NCBI GenBank assembly: GCA_028554755.1 | Contig: JAPTOF010000007.1 | Span: forward strand, 4,434,001-4,498,000 | Origin: Cordia subcordata | Lineage: Eukaryota > Streptophyta > Magnoliopsida > Boraginales > Cordiaceae | Direction: 5' to 3' | Length of the DNA: 64,000 nt | Shown here: positions 47,869 through 59,546 of the stretch, piece after piece | Layout of the letters: each line of letters starts with the position of its first letter | Numbering within the stretch: position 1 is the stretch's first letter | Program-made: the position numbers and the translations under genes | The notes under the pieces: generated by a model | The model's database searches: none | What the model saw: the letters and a program-made list of their open reading frames with translations, nothing else | What the model was told of the DNA's origin: nothing

Positions 47869-49699
47869 TAATGAGTTCTTAGATTAATGAATCTACATAT
47901 TAGTCAGTGGTTATTTCTAAATAATCAACTATATTTATCCTATGTTAAAAAGTTACAAACTCTAGTGGTCCAAAAGGGCCTAGATTAAGGAAAATTCACA
48001 ACCCTGTGAATACACTCTCATATGTCAGTATTCTACTGTGATTTGTGAAGTCATGTAGAAATCAAACAACAGAAGTAGCTTCTTTAGAATATCCATTTCA
48101 TATTTAGCTTAATAGTCAAAGAAAGACAACACTACCAATGATACAAACAAAACTTAGCAAAATTGAGCCTAAACTAACATCGTAAGCCTATTGGATGACA
48201 TAGGAAAACTCCACAAACATAGAGTTGAAGCATTATGTACATATACATGGACACCCCACCAAATGAGTAACTATAGAATCAACTAGAGAACTTAATGATA
48301 TCCTAGTTCTATTTTGTGCAACAATGTTCATTTCACAATTCTAAAATTGCTATCACATATAAATATGCACTATTTCATATTGATATTCTCCGAGAGTAGT
48401 TTCTAGAGTCTTTTTTCTCCAACAAATTGATAGCTAAGAATTTACTATAACATCTTCTATGCTATAGTTAGTCAACCTCCTAAAAGTAACTTAGCTGACA
48501 TTCACGTACCCTGCAACCCCAGACCATCCTTCATTTCCACAACTCACTACCCACCTTTGCCAATTGCTTTACTCTAAAAAACTAGCATGTTTAACAATGC
48601 CAAAAACTGATTAACAAAAGCCATGTGTATCATTATCTTCTACTCCACTTTTAGTGTACTACAATTCACCCTAATGAAATCATGCATTATTTGCATAAAC
48701 ATTGTGAACCACATAAACATTGCAAACCATAGATAACTTCCATCAATGAAGTGATGCATTGTTCGCATAAACACTGTGAACCACATAATGATTTAAGCAG
48801 CTACAATACTTAAGAGAATGGTCAAGGAGCTTCCAGAGGATGAATTCCAAAATTACTTCATAAAATGATTTAAAATATAAGCAATGTTTAAAAACTAACA
48901 TGTGTAACAAACACACCACAAGTGTGAGAATATCCTCTATAAGATGTAGACTCATGATTTCTAGCAAATACTTCCTATGCAGTCTTGTATAATTAAAGTT
49001 CAAATGACAAATATGTGATGGTTTATGGATATGATCCTCCATCATTTTTTAGTGTTGCTCCATCATTTTGTCATTGTCATTCCATCATCATTTATTATTG
49101 TTCTCTACCATTGGTCTTTGTTGACCTATCGTTTTTTATCTGTCATTGTCATTCCATCATCATTTATTGTTGTTCTCTACCATTGGCCTTTGTTGACCTG
49201 TCGTTTTTTATCTGTTAACCTTTCATTTACTATTCTTATCATCCAGCCTGACTTGAAGTCTTTGACTTTTGATTTTGTAACTTTGATGCCATAGCCACGT
49301 GCACGTCCTAGCCTATTGTCACCCATTCCACAGACCTTGTTTTCTGCATTATATTGGCTGTTTAGGATCCACTAGCCATATACTTCTCCACCACCAACTT
49401 AGTAGAATTTTACATTATAAAGAATATAGGTTAACATAGATAATTGAAAAATAAAAAAGTATACAATTAATAAAATGATTTAGTAGTTGAATACCATGAA
49501 CTCCATCGATAATTCTTTAATGTAAGCCCAATTTTCTCCCTTAAAAAGCTCAACACATCTAGCTTTCCTTTTATTATTCTTTTCCTATCATAAATTCATG
49601 TAAAACAATTTCAAAGAACTAATACGCTGAAATTCATAAAATCCAATAAGAACGAAGAAACCAAATCCCACATACTCATGGTGACTTTTAGTTTTATAT
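47869..49699. other. Intergenic, no gene seen
   Basis: Medium-complexity AT-rich DNA; nothing recognised apart from the 72-bp tandem repeat listed separately. Confidence 0.4.
49069..49212 (+). repeat. 72-bp tandem duplication
   Basis: Two copies (49069-49140, 49141-49212), each starting TGTCATTGTCATTCCATCAT and differing at about three bases. Because 72 is a multiple of three, two frames stay open across it and give periodic peptides; these are not counted as genes. Confidence 0.85.
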
Positions 49700-50244
49700 C
49701 ATTTTATCTGTAGCGGTTGGCCTTTCAACTGCAACATTTATGAGTAGACACAAGAGGCTTGGCCTTATGTCCTCACTAGCATGCAACCGTGATTGACCAG
49801 TAATGAAGTTCTGTACCGTGAACCACAACCTTTAGAGGTATTAGTTATAACACGGTAACCGCGTCATTTAATCCTTTGGGTCGTAGGTGAGCCAGGGTCA
49901 AAATTTTGATACTCCTTATAATACAAAGTATTAAGAGCAATATTACCATCCCATTCCAGCCAACTAGCTAGATAAACCAAAGAATCAAGGAATATTTTAA
50001 TTCAAATAGTCTGAGAGTATTTTTTTCCGGGGCCTTCCTAAGAATATCATGAATAAGCTCAGCACTGGTCTTAGGTAAGATAAAGCCATTACACGAGAGT
50101 TGTGTATGATAACTCTAGTGATTTATTAGGATTGATTCGGCCCTGTACTGTTATTGCATTTTTTTGCTTATCCAGTGGCCTCCTAGCGTATATTATATAA
50201 TTCTGGAGAACCACAGTAGTATTTGTAAAATTGAAATTAATAGT

Positions 50245-51390
50245 ATAGAACTGTCGATGAGAATGAATATAGAGTGTCTTGGTAGCCCTTAAAGCCGCAG
50301 CGATAGAAGACAGAATGATTGGAACCAGAAAGGAGAGCTATTGTTTGGTGATTTTCTGGGCTAGCTGTGTTACGGAATGTTATGCCATGAGCAATGAAGC
50401 CTATACCAGCCATGGCTAGAAAATCACAAATTAAGAAAACATTAGTTGTATAATTCCATTTTTTTTTCTTGTTAAGAGAATTAGATAATTTCCTTGGATG
50501 GAAAATGCTAATAAAAAAGCCATCTTATACTTGAATAGAAGTTTACATAATGACTTTTCTGTTTTCAATTATTAGATTTTGTGGCTGATCTAGTCATTGC
50601 TTCTAGAGATTTATAATTGAATTCAATGGTAGTAGGTGATGAAAAATAATGGGAATTTTAAAATGACCTACCAATCAAAATAAAGAAATGTTCAAAATTG
50701 TGAAATTTCATAGTTAAAGAAATAATTGAAGAGTTTCATGTCTATACACTATGATGTAAAATTTTCCCAAAAGATTAATTGAACATATGCACTGATTTAT
50801 GGTTGATAGAATTGGAATATAGATTTCTCTGCAATTCGATAGTTAAAAAAGGTGAGGACTTTCTTCAGAAGTCCCTAGGTTCAATCATTCCTTTCTTCCC
50901 TTCTTCCTAGCCTGTTTCCTTTGACTAGGAGTACCAAGGCCAAGGAGAGATAGAGGGATGGCATTCAAAATAAGGCCTTATTGCTGGGATTGATTCTTCC
51001 ATCATTCACCTCATCATATCAAATCCCTAACTCCTATCAAGAGCCTTTTAGGGATGGGCTAGACTGGGACGAACGCGTAAACCTGGGTAATTTTTTTGCC
51101 CCACAATCGACCCTTTAACAATGAGTAGTATTATTATGAAGTAGTGGTGGAAATGATTGGTCAGGATCTACCTGCAATAGGAACATATGTAGTCAAGGGC
51201 TGCTACTGATGGCTACAGAGTTGAATGTGGTGGAACTTCCTCCGACACCTTAGTTGCCAGTGATGATAGTGTACCTCAAACAATCACCGACGAGTATGAT
51301 ATTATTCAATTTGTATCCAATTTCAAGATTCTCTCTATATGTACTGCACTTAATGTATATAAATATACCTCCTTGAATCACCTTTTTTTG
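50245..51390 (-). repeat. PME internal duplication, downstream copy
   Basis: Covers mature N-part, an intron-like spacer and central block of the PME pseudogene. Aligns with 51481-52280, with an extra segment of about 335 bp (50860-51195) in the intron-like part. Confidence 0.8.
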
Positions 51391-51480
51391 CAGTAGCATC
51401 AAGGGCAGCTTTAATGGAGAACCATAACAGCATTTTCGAAAATGAAATCAACAATATCATAGATATAGCATTCTTAGTAG

Positions 51481-52280
51481 AATTGTCGGTGAGAATGAAC
51501 GTAGAGTGTCTTGATAGCCCTCAAAGCCACAGCAATAGAAGAAGGTAATATTGGAATCGGCAAGGAGAGCTACAGCTTCGTGGTTTTTTGGGGCCAGTTG
51601 TGTTATAGTATGTTATGCCATAAGCAATAAAGCCTTTAGTAGCCACGGCTGGAGAATCACAAATTAACAAAAATTTTGTTGTATAATCCTTTTTTTCTTT
51701 TTAAGAGAATTAGATAATCTCCTTGGATGCAAAATGCTAATAAAAAACATCGTACTTAAACTTGAATAGAGGTTTACATAATGACTTTTCTATTTTCAAT
51801 TATTAGATTTCATGGCTGATCAAGTCATTACTTGTAGATATTTATTAATTCAATGGTAGCCGGTGATGGGAAATAATAGGAATGTCAAAATGACCCACCA
51901 TTTTAAATGAAAAAAAAATGTTCAGAGTTGTGAAATTTCATGCTTAAAAATATAATCAAAAAGTTTCATGTTTATACACTATGACACAAATTTTTTTAAA
52001 AAAACTAACTAAATGCATGCACTGATCTATGGTTGATAGAATTGGAATATAGATTTCTCCAAAATTTGATAAGCTAAAATAGGTGAGAAATTAACAACCA
52101 ACATAACAATGGTTGCAGAGTTGAAGGTGGTAGAACCTTCTCCGACACTCTGGCTGCCAGTGATGATAGTTTACCTCAAACCATCACTGACGAGCATGAT
52201 ATTCTTCAATTTGTATCCAATTTCAAGATTCTTTCTATTTGTACCATGCTTAATGTATATAATAGAGCTCCTAAACGACC
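51481..52280 (-). repeat. PME internal duplication, upstream copy
   Basis: Partner of 50245-51390. The two share long near-identical phrases, for example GGTTGATAGAATTGGAATAT and CAATTTGTATCCAATTTCAA, in the same order and orientation. Confidence 0.8.
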
Positions 52281-53394
52281 CCTCTGAGTAGCAGCATTAA
52301 CGGAAGCTTTACTGGTCTTGAAATTTCTCGAACCATCTCGAGCCACCGCATTGTTTGCCTTGATCGACGATAACTATATAAGATTCCTCTCACCTGGAGA
52401 AAACTAAGTAGAGAAACCATGTATATGGTAAGTTTGCTTATCCTCGCTTGAGCCATTTTTCAAATCTAATATGTTGCATATAATCTGCGATAGGTTGTTG
52501 TTAGACATGAGAGGTAAGACGTAGTCTAGAACCCTTAGCTTTACCAACCGTGTCAACGCGATGTTGAGCCATGTCTGCTTGTGAAATTCAATACACTTCA
52601 CATAGGGGTCGATGGTTTTGTCGAGCTCAAGAGTGGTGCTTTCGTATAGCCTTTTCATGTTCATTTTTCCATTTGTAGCCCAGGCCCTTAACGTAGCTTT
52701 TACCCTTGCTTGTACACTCCAGGGCTATTTCAACGGCCATTTTTTAAAGCCAAACTTGTGTTTGGGTGCATACTTGCCATAATAATGGCGTGAGCCATGC
52801 TTCATGAGGTATTTGCATTTTTTAGGATGAGGGCTTTGGTTGCATCACTAGTCTATGTCACCAGAGGAGCTTTTTTGGAAAAGCACTAGTAAGAGGGATG
52901 AGGAGAAGAAAATGAGTAGTGTGAATAACATAAGGTTCTTCATGATGAGCAGGATCCCCATCATGGGAAAATATTGTATTCTAATACAACCTACTAAATT
53001 AGTAAACTTTGAATTAGTTTTTTTTTTTTCTTTCCATTTGTCAACTAATGCCAACAGCTAAATGGCATGCAAGACCATATTTAAAGGTAGATTTTTGCAG
53101 GCCTATTCTTACAATACTTTAATTTCGAAAATGCTTTTAAATTAGTTTATGACAATCGCATTAGATTTGATCTCTAAAATTATCTTTTTATCAACTCATG
53201 CCAACGGGAAAATGGCAGCGTTGTGAGATGACGGTGGACGGTGATGCTTGATGTTAACGGGGATCGAAGACTGCTGCGTTGGTCGACGGCGGATGGAGAA
53301 CGTGATGGTGACGGCCAATCGGAGATTCAACAGCTAGATCTCCCAATGTGCATTTGTATGTAAGAGAAAGTGTGTATTTATGCGTGTATATGAG

Positions 53395-53401
<7 letters not shown>

Positions 53402-53426
<25 letters not shown>
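53402..53426 (+). repeat. GA microsatellite
   Basis: About 12 GA units in a TGTG/GAGA-rich stretch. Confidence 0.9.
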
Positions 53427-53744
53427 TAGATGCGTGTTGATGTGCGTTTGTGTGAGATTTTTCTTCTTGCTTCAAAGAGAGCCAAAGGCCAATTGCGACA
53501 TGTATCTAGTAGGAATTGATCCCTAAATTACTCACACTACTACTTAACCACTAGGCTTTGGTAGATTTTTTTTTAATCGGTGCATGTCTTACTCGCGCCA
53601 AAAGGTGTATGATGGTGATCAGGTGCACAGTTCTTAGGATGTATTTTATAATTTCTGGTCTAATACCTCTAGTTTACTAATTCATCTGGAATACCTACTT
53701 AGGCAATAAGTTAGAATGGGCAGAATACGAACCACAATCGCTAT

Positions 53745-54571
53745 TAGGGGTAGGACTATCCAATCCGTATCTAAACTCTTATCCGTATCCGAACGGATAG
53801 GTAAAAAAAATTTTTTTTTTTGGGATTTCGGATATATCCGATCCGATATCCTAAATCTTTTCGGATATTTGAGTAGGATATAGGGTAGCAATTTTGCTAC
53901 CCGTTAGGATATCGGATTACCCGAACTTTTTTTTAAATTAAAATAATACAATACTATAATAGTCAACAAAAGTCAAGACTCAAGACTTGAATATACACTT
54001 AATTGGAAATTATCTTGTCATGTTTCTTGTGTTAAAAACTTTAAACTTTATTAATGTGTGTGGACTATGAATTGTAAACATATAAACTTTGTATTTGGTG
54101 TGTGTTGGAATATGAGTTATAGATTGTGCAGACTTTTTATTTAATGTGTGTAGTATGGAGCGCATTCAACCTTTTTGTGTATTTCTTAAGTAGAGGTAGG
54201 GACTATGTTTTTTATTTAACTTTTATATCTAAGTATTGGCGTGTTTCTATGTGTCTTATGTTTTATAGTTTTGTGAAAAACTATGTTTTCATTTTATATC
54301 TATGTTTTGTTTTTTCATTTTAAAAAGCGAGTTACTTGCTTAAGAATCGATAATTTCAAAAAGATATTTAAAATAATAGCCAAAATTTGAATTTTTTTAG
54401 TTTATTAAAAACTATACGAAAATCCGTATCCGAACTATTCGCTATCCAAAAATCCGGTATCCGGCTGGATAAGTAGATTTTAGCGATCCGATCGGATACT
54501 TAATTTTTCAATCTGATATCCAAATATCTGGTATCTGAATATCTGAATATCGAATCTGATTCCCACCCCTA
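53745..54571. mobile_element. Non-autonomous hAT element, 827 bp, 8-bp target duplication
   Basis: Starts TAGGGGTAGGAC and ends TTCCCACCCCTA, imperfect inverted repeats of the plant Ac/hAT type. ATCGCTAT lies at 53737-53744 and again at 54572-54579, a perfect 8-bp duplication. Subterminal copies of TATCCG/CGGATA, including CGGATATATCCGATCCGATA, cluster at both ends, as transposase-binding motifs do in hAT elements. The middle is AT-rich with no transposase frame, so it would need one supplied in trans. Confidence 0.9.
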
Positions 54572-54579
54572 ATCGCTAT

Positions 54580-55328
54580 TGTTATAATATGTATGTTAAA
54601 TGATTCAAAAAATATGAAATATTCGTTATACAATAATTTGAAATGGTTCTAGGGGTCAGATGGCAATGGAATTCCAAAAATTCTAAATAATTTGAGGATG
54701 TGAAAGCTGTAGATAAGGTAAAATTTACCCAATATTAGAGTATAGAACAATGGAACCTCAATTATTTTCGTTGAATGGATTGATATTGGTGTCGTGTTTT
54801 TGCAGAATGTGGATCGATTTCGCAACTACCATAACTGGTCTGGTGATTTTTTTTCCTTTATGTGGAAACATTTTGGGTGTCACACCCAAACTAGGGTGGA
54901 GAATTCTTGTAAGTTTGTTTTGTATTAATAAAATTCGGGGAGAAGTCTTTTCTCCTTTTCTTTTTTTTTTTTAAAATATTCATGGTGAATTTGTTCGAAA
55001 CGGTTAGTGAAAAGTTGTGTGCAAATGAGAAGGAAGAAAAAGAATCCCAATGAAATAATGCGTTACTTTTTTTTTTGTCTTACATTGTATATATGAAATG
55101 TCAATTGCTTTTATTTTTCTATTTTTTTAGCTTATATTATTATTCTTGAAGATTGTTATATGTGCTTCAATTTTTTTAATTTGTTTTATATTTTATTTTT
55201 TTAACAGCCAATCTCAATCTTTTGATGTGACTCTTCATCATCTATACCCTAGAAATAATTGAGTAGCATTCTTTAAAAAAAAAATTATGGTATCTTTTTA
55301 CATTATTACAAAAGTCAAATTTCTTCTT

Positions 55329-55380
<52 letters not shown>

Positions 55381-56914
55381 GCATGTATGTATGTATTAGT
55401 CTTTTACAATACGATTCCTAGGTAATCTATATTGGATTAATGGGGTACCATGTGGCACCCTTTAAGCATTGTATATTTTTATTTTGTATTTATGTCAATC
55501 GTTTTTTAACTTTTTTTTAATTAATTTTCTTTGAATTTATTATAATTTATGCATAATATTTATTGGACGTGGTACTTATAAACTGTTTCTTCAATTTTTT
55601 ATATATTTTTTGTAAATTATAAAAATAAGTAAGCGTACTACAACAGTCAGATGAAAACTAACGTTAAAAAAATTGAAAATCTAAATCTCATAAACATTTA
55701 ATTGGAATAAATATATTTTTAGTAAATGAATAATCTTTAAATAAAAACTATTTAATACTCGTAGTGGTGTTACCACTAGTTATAGATTAATTAAAGTAGG
55801 AACATGAGTGCTAAATGTTTTCTTTAATCTTGCCATCTTTGTTTCTGACCCTCTAATGCAATTTTATTTTACAAAAAAATGAAGATACTGCCAGCCTTGT
55901 AAATGATCTGGATAACATTACATTGACAAGATTGCCCTTGAGAAACACGTGTAAGTACTTGCGCATTACAAATTTGCTGGTAGAAAATTTTCAATTTCTT
56001 TTTTTGAGATTTTTGTATATGCAAAAAAAGTAGTTTTAGAGTTTAAACTTTACAAACCATAGAAGGGCTTGAAATTTAAAAATTTTAATAGAAGTACTTA
56101 AACTTATAAAAAAAAATTGAGATTTTACATACCGTTAATTAAGTAATGGAGTAAATATTTCACTTATGCGGCGTTTTATTTTATTTTTTTATCTTTTGTA
56201 GATTTTCTTATATGTCAATCTAACTCCTACATTGTTGTGTTTGGAAAGAGGTTATTATAAGATGCTTTTCTCATTAATAAAAAGGAGACAATTCTTTTTA
56301 TCTTATAGGATATAAGACATCTTATAATGATCATGCTATGAAAATTGAAAGCAAACCATATTTTTTGTCTTATAAGATATAAGCAATCTTTCTTTCTTTT
56401 TTTTTTTTTCAACTATAAATAAGATATCTTGTTACAAGCATCTTATAAAAATTCAAACTAAACCATAATTTTCTATATAAAAAAGTAACTTAAAATAAGC
56501 CTATGCAAAATAGAGCAATGGCGTATACACACAAACTTATAAATTCTAAGCAATTACGCACATGTACACAAATATAAATTTTGAAAACATTTTTTGTTGG
56601 CTATGAGAATACAAATTAATCTACATTTTTTTGCTCAATATAAAATCTTTTATATATTTAAAATTTAAAAATTTAAATCAAATTGTACATTTTAAGTGTT
56701 AAAATAAAAACTTAAATAATTGACAATAAACCAACAATTAATTGTATATTCAAATAATTTTGTTTAAAGTTTAAACCAATTAATTTAATTGCACAATTAA
56801 TTTAAATTATTAAATTAATACAATAAAGTTTTGGGTTATTAATTTTTGTTTAATAATCAAAAACATATTAAATGAATTATTGTACATTAATTTAAAACTT
56901 AAATGCACAATAAT

Positions 56915-56976
<62 letters not shown>

Positions 56977-57903
56977 TGTTAGCATGATAGGTCAAAATTT
57001 AAAGTTTTCATTTATTAATTTTTTATATTAAATTAAACCAATTAATTTAAATGCACAATTAATTATTAGTTTCTTATAAATCTTTTAAATTTTTTATTCT
57101 AATATTTAAAATGCACAATTAGTTTAAAATTTTTAATGTTTAAATATATAGATTAATTTATATTCTCATAGCCAACAAAAAAGATTTCAAATTTTGTATA
57201 AGTGAACATGGACGTAATAACTTAGAATTTACAAGTTTGTGTATGTTTGTCACGTAGGAGTTAGATTATTGTACCATGTAAGGAAATTCACCTAAGATAG
57301 AAAAATAAAATAAAATACCACATAAATAAAAAATTAATATCATTGCTTAGCAGTGTGTAAAACCTCACTTTTTTATAAGTTCTAGTCTTTCTATTTAATC
57401 TTCTAAAGTTCACACCCTTAATTTCATATCTTACAAAGTTCGAGCCCTAAACTAACCTTTTGCCTTTTGTATAAGTTCCTTTTTTATTATGTGATTAATA
57501 AACTAAATTGTTTTTTAACAAAACAAATTTGTGAAGCTTACAAATATAACTATAGCAAAAATTATACCAAATCATTTTGTTACACTTGGAGGTGTACTAT
57601 ACAAAATTATTTGCTTACACTCAGAAATATAACTATAGCAAAATATCTTATTATACTTAGAAGTGTGATTATACCAAAAAAATTTGTTATAGTTGCATCA
57701 AGTGAAGCAAAATATATGTAACTACTAGCATATAATCTTGTAGTGTTTTAAGTAACTAAAATCGAGTTGAAATTTAAAATAATCGACTAAAAAAAATTAA
57801 TTTGGCTCAGTTATTTAGTTATATCTCATTAATGCCCACCCCTATAGTCTGGTCCATAAAAATATGACAACAACAGCTATAATGATGAAAATTGCACACT
57901 TTA
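54580..57903. other. Intergenic, AT-rich with microsatellites
   Basis: No gene seen. An AT then ATGT run at 55331-55396 and a TC then TA run at 56920-56970. 56640-57180 is extremely AT-rich, with many TTTAAAATTAA-type inverted words. A lone hAT-like terminus CCCACCCCTA sits at 57835-57844. Confidence 0.45.
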
Positions 57904-58184
57904 GCTTAGGGTAAAACACATTATAAGACCCCTTGTGGTTTACCAAAAATATGTTGAACTCTCTTGTGTTTAATTTTAAAGCCCTCTATAACCCCCTTTT
58001 GCTTTCCAAAAGAAAGCTCTATACCCTTTTGGGAAGGGAGTACATATGTTATGTTTTGGAAAGTACAGGGGGATTATGGAGGAGTTTTAGAAAGTAGAGA
58101 GAATTATAAAGAAGTTTTGATAACATAAAAAGATCTAACATACTTTAAATAAACCACAAGGGGGTCTGCATTATTTTACCTTGT
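57904..58184. mobile_element. Hairpin MITE, about 280 bp
   Basis: The left arm carries AGACCCCTTGTGGTTTA and the right arm its inverse (TAAACCACAAGGGGGTCT); GGTAAAA and TTTTACC lie at the outer ends. The inner arms also pair (CTTTCCAAAA with TTTTGGAAAG). ACTTTA occurs at both flanks, possibly a trace of a target duplication. No frame. Confidence 0.65.
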
Positions 58185-58189
58185 ACTTT

Positions 58190-58873
58190 ATAATAATTTA
58201 CAATGAGAAAACTACTAAAAAAGTTGAAATATCTTACATTGAAAGATATCTTAATTTAAATGAGTCATTTATTAGATATTATAGCCATGTTAACTAATAA
58301 ATTAGCTTAACCATTGTAAATATATAAGTTATTTGAGATTGAAATAACTTTTCTGTCAATGATACTGGTTTCATTTGCTGGAAATATCTAGACCTTGGTA
58401 GCTATCAAGATGGACTTCTCACTTTCAAAGGGCTGATTTGAATTGCCTTTTTTTGTCAAAACGTTTTTCCTATAATTTTAGGGAAAAGTATTTTTTAAGA
58501 AGTCAAAATTTTTTACTTTTAAAATGTTGTATTTAAAATTTTGTTTTTCAGAGTTTTAACATTTTTTTAAAACTAAGTTAAATAAAGGTGGCCCAAAATC
58601 TACTTGTTGAATTATGCAATCTCTTAAATTTAGACTTTAGACGGATTGGACCGATGAGACTGATCATAAGAGACCACCTTAATCCACCTTGATTTCTGGA
58701 TTTCATGATCACGTGATTTGGTACATTAAACCCACAACTATTCGTGACTAGATATTCCACTCGTAGAGAAGATTTTAATTTCACATTTAATTTTCTCTTA
58801 TTTTTATAATATAATTATGTGTTTCTCGTCTCTTGAACACATCTTGATTCTTCTCCAACGAAAAAAGTGAAAA

Positions 58874-58918
<45 letters not shown>

Positions 58919-59546
58919 GCATATATACATATATTAACACCAAGAAAATTACAGATCGAGTCTATTGGCAGAAACATTCATTTATTCCATCAAATAAATA
59001 TTGTAAGGGGGAACAAAGAGGTGTATATGAAGTGCAGCAGCCCAAAAAGAATTGAAGAATGTAACACCATGTTTACAAGCTTGTGTGAATCATATTTAGC
59101 TCAGTAAACTGCATCAAAATAGACAACTTTGAGCTAAGAATTAAGATGATTCATTAGCGACATTAAAAAAAGAGAAATCATCAATATGAGGCTGAAATAT
59201 TATCATATATTCCAGGCACAAAGTCTTTATTTTTGAAAATTCATTTTTTAAAAGCTAAAATTTTTTACTTTTAAAAAAATTGAACTTAAACTTTTTTGGA
59301 GTTCGACTTTTTCTAAAAGCTGAACAAAGTTCTTATTACAATAAGAATATATTTTCTATTTAAAAAAAAAGCAATATTTTCTCTTTGGAAAAAATCAATC
59401 TAAACAGACCAACTAATCCCAATAATCATTAGATCCTTACTTTTAATCACTCTAATTTCGGAAGTTTACTAGAATCAATTAAGCAATCTAATACAACAGA
59501 TATGATATGGCATCTGAAATTATAAGTGACAATATTGCTAAATTAC
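58190..59546. other. Intergenic and 3' flank of SYP71-like gene
   Basis: A TA/CA microsatellite at 58876-58919. 59220-59410 resembles the A/T-rich arms of hAT MITEs (ends with TCAATCTAAACAGACC). The part nearest 59546 is the likely 3' untranslated region of the SNARE gene. Confidence 0.4.

Larger units (their letters stand above)
49700..52964 (-). pseudogene. PME: Pectin methylesterase (with PMEI-like pro-region), pseudogene with internal duplication
   Basis: Pectinesterases demethylate wall pectin. Pieces on the - strand, 5' to 3': a hydrophobic signal-anchor from MMGILLIMKNLMLFTLLIFF (52964); after two stops where a Trp should be, the pro-region opening CNQSPHPKKCKYLMKH (about 52850), then LECTSKGKSYVKGLG and QTWLNIALTRL ... 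DYVLPLMSNN (to about 52430); the mature N-part IGYKLKNIMLVSDG (52250-52100); and a central block ending GYQDTLY (near 51510). A second N-part, YRENLEIGYKLNNIILVGD (about 51330), and a second central block, GFIAHGITFRNTASPENHQ ... GYQDTLY (50410-50270), follow. It ends with VVLQNYIIYARRPL, FLGRPR and WLEWDGNIALNTLYYKEY (to about 49900). The DFIFGN catalytic motif is degraded to NFTNT. Stops, shifts and duplication make it dead. Confidence 0.88.

Noticed and set aside
49015..49294. Two + strand frames with repeated Ser/Leu/Phe-rich peptide
   Set aside because: Produced by a 72-bp tandem duplication, whose length is a multiple of three.
57835..57844. CCCACCCCTA, a hAT-like right terminus
   Set aside because: No matching left end with an 8-bp duplication was found upstream.
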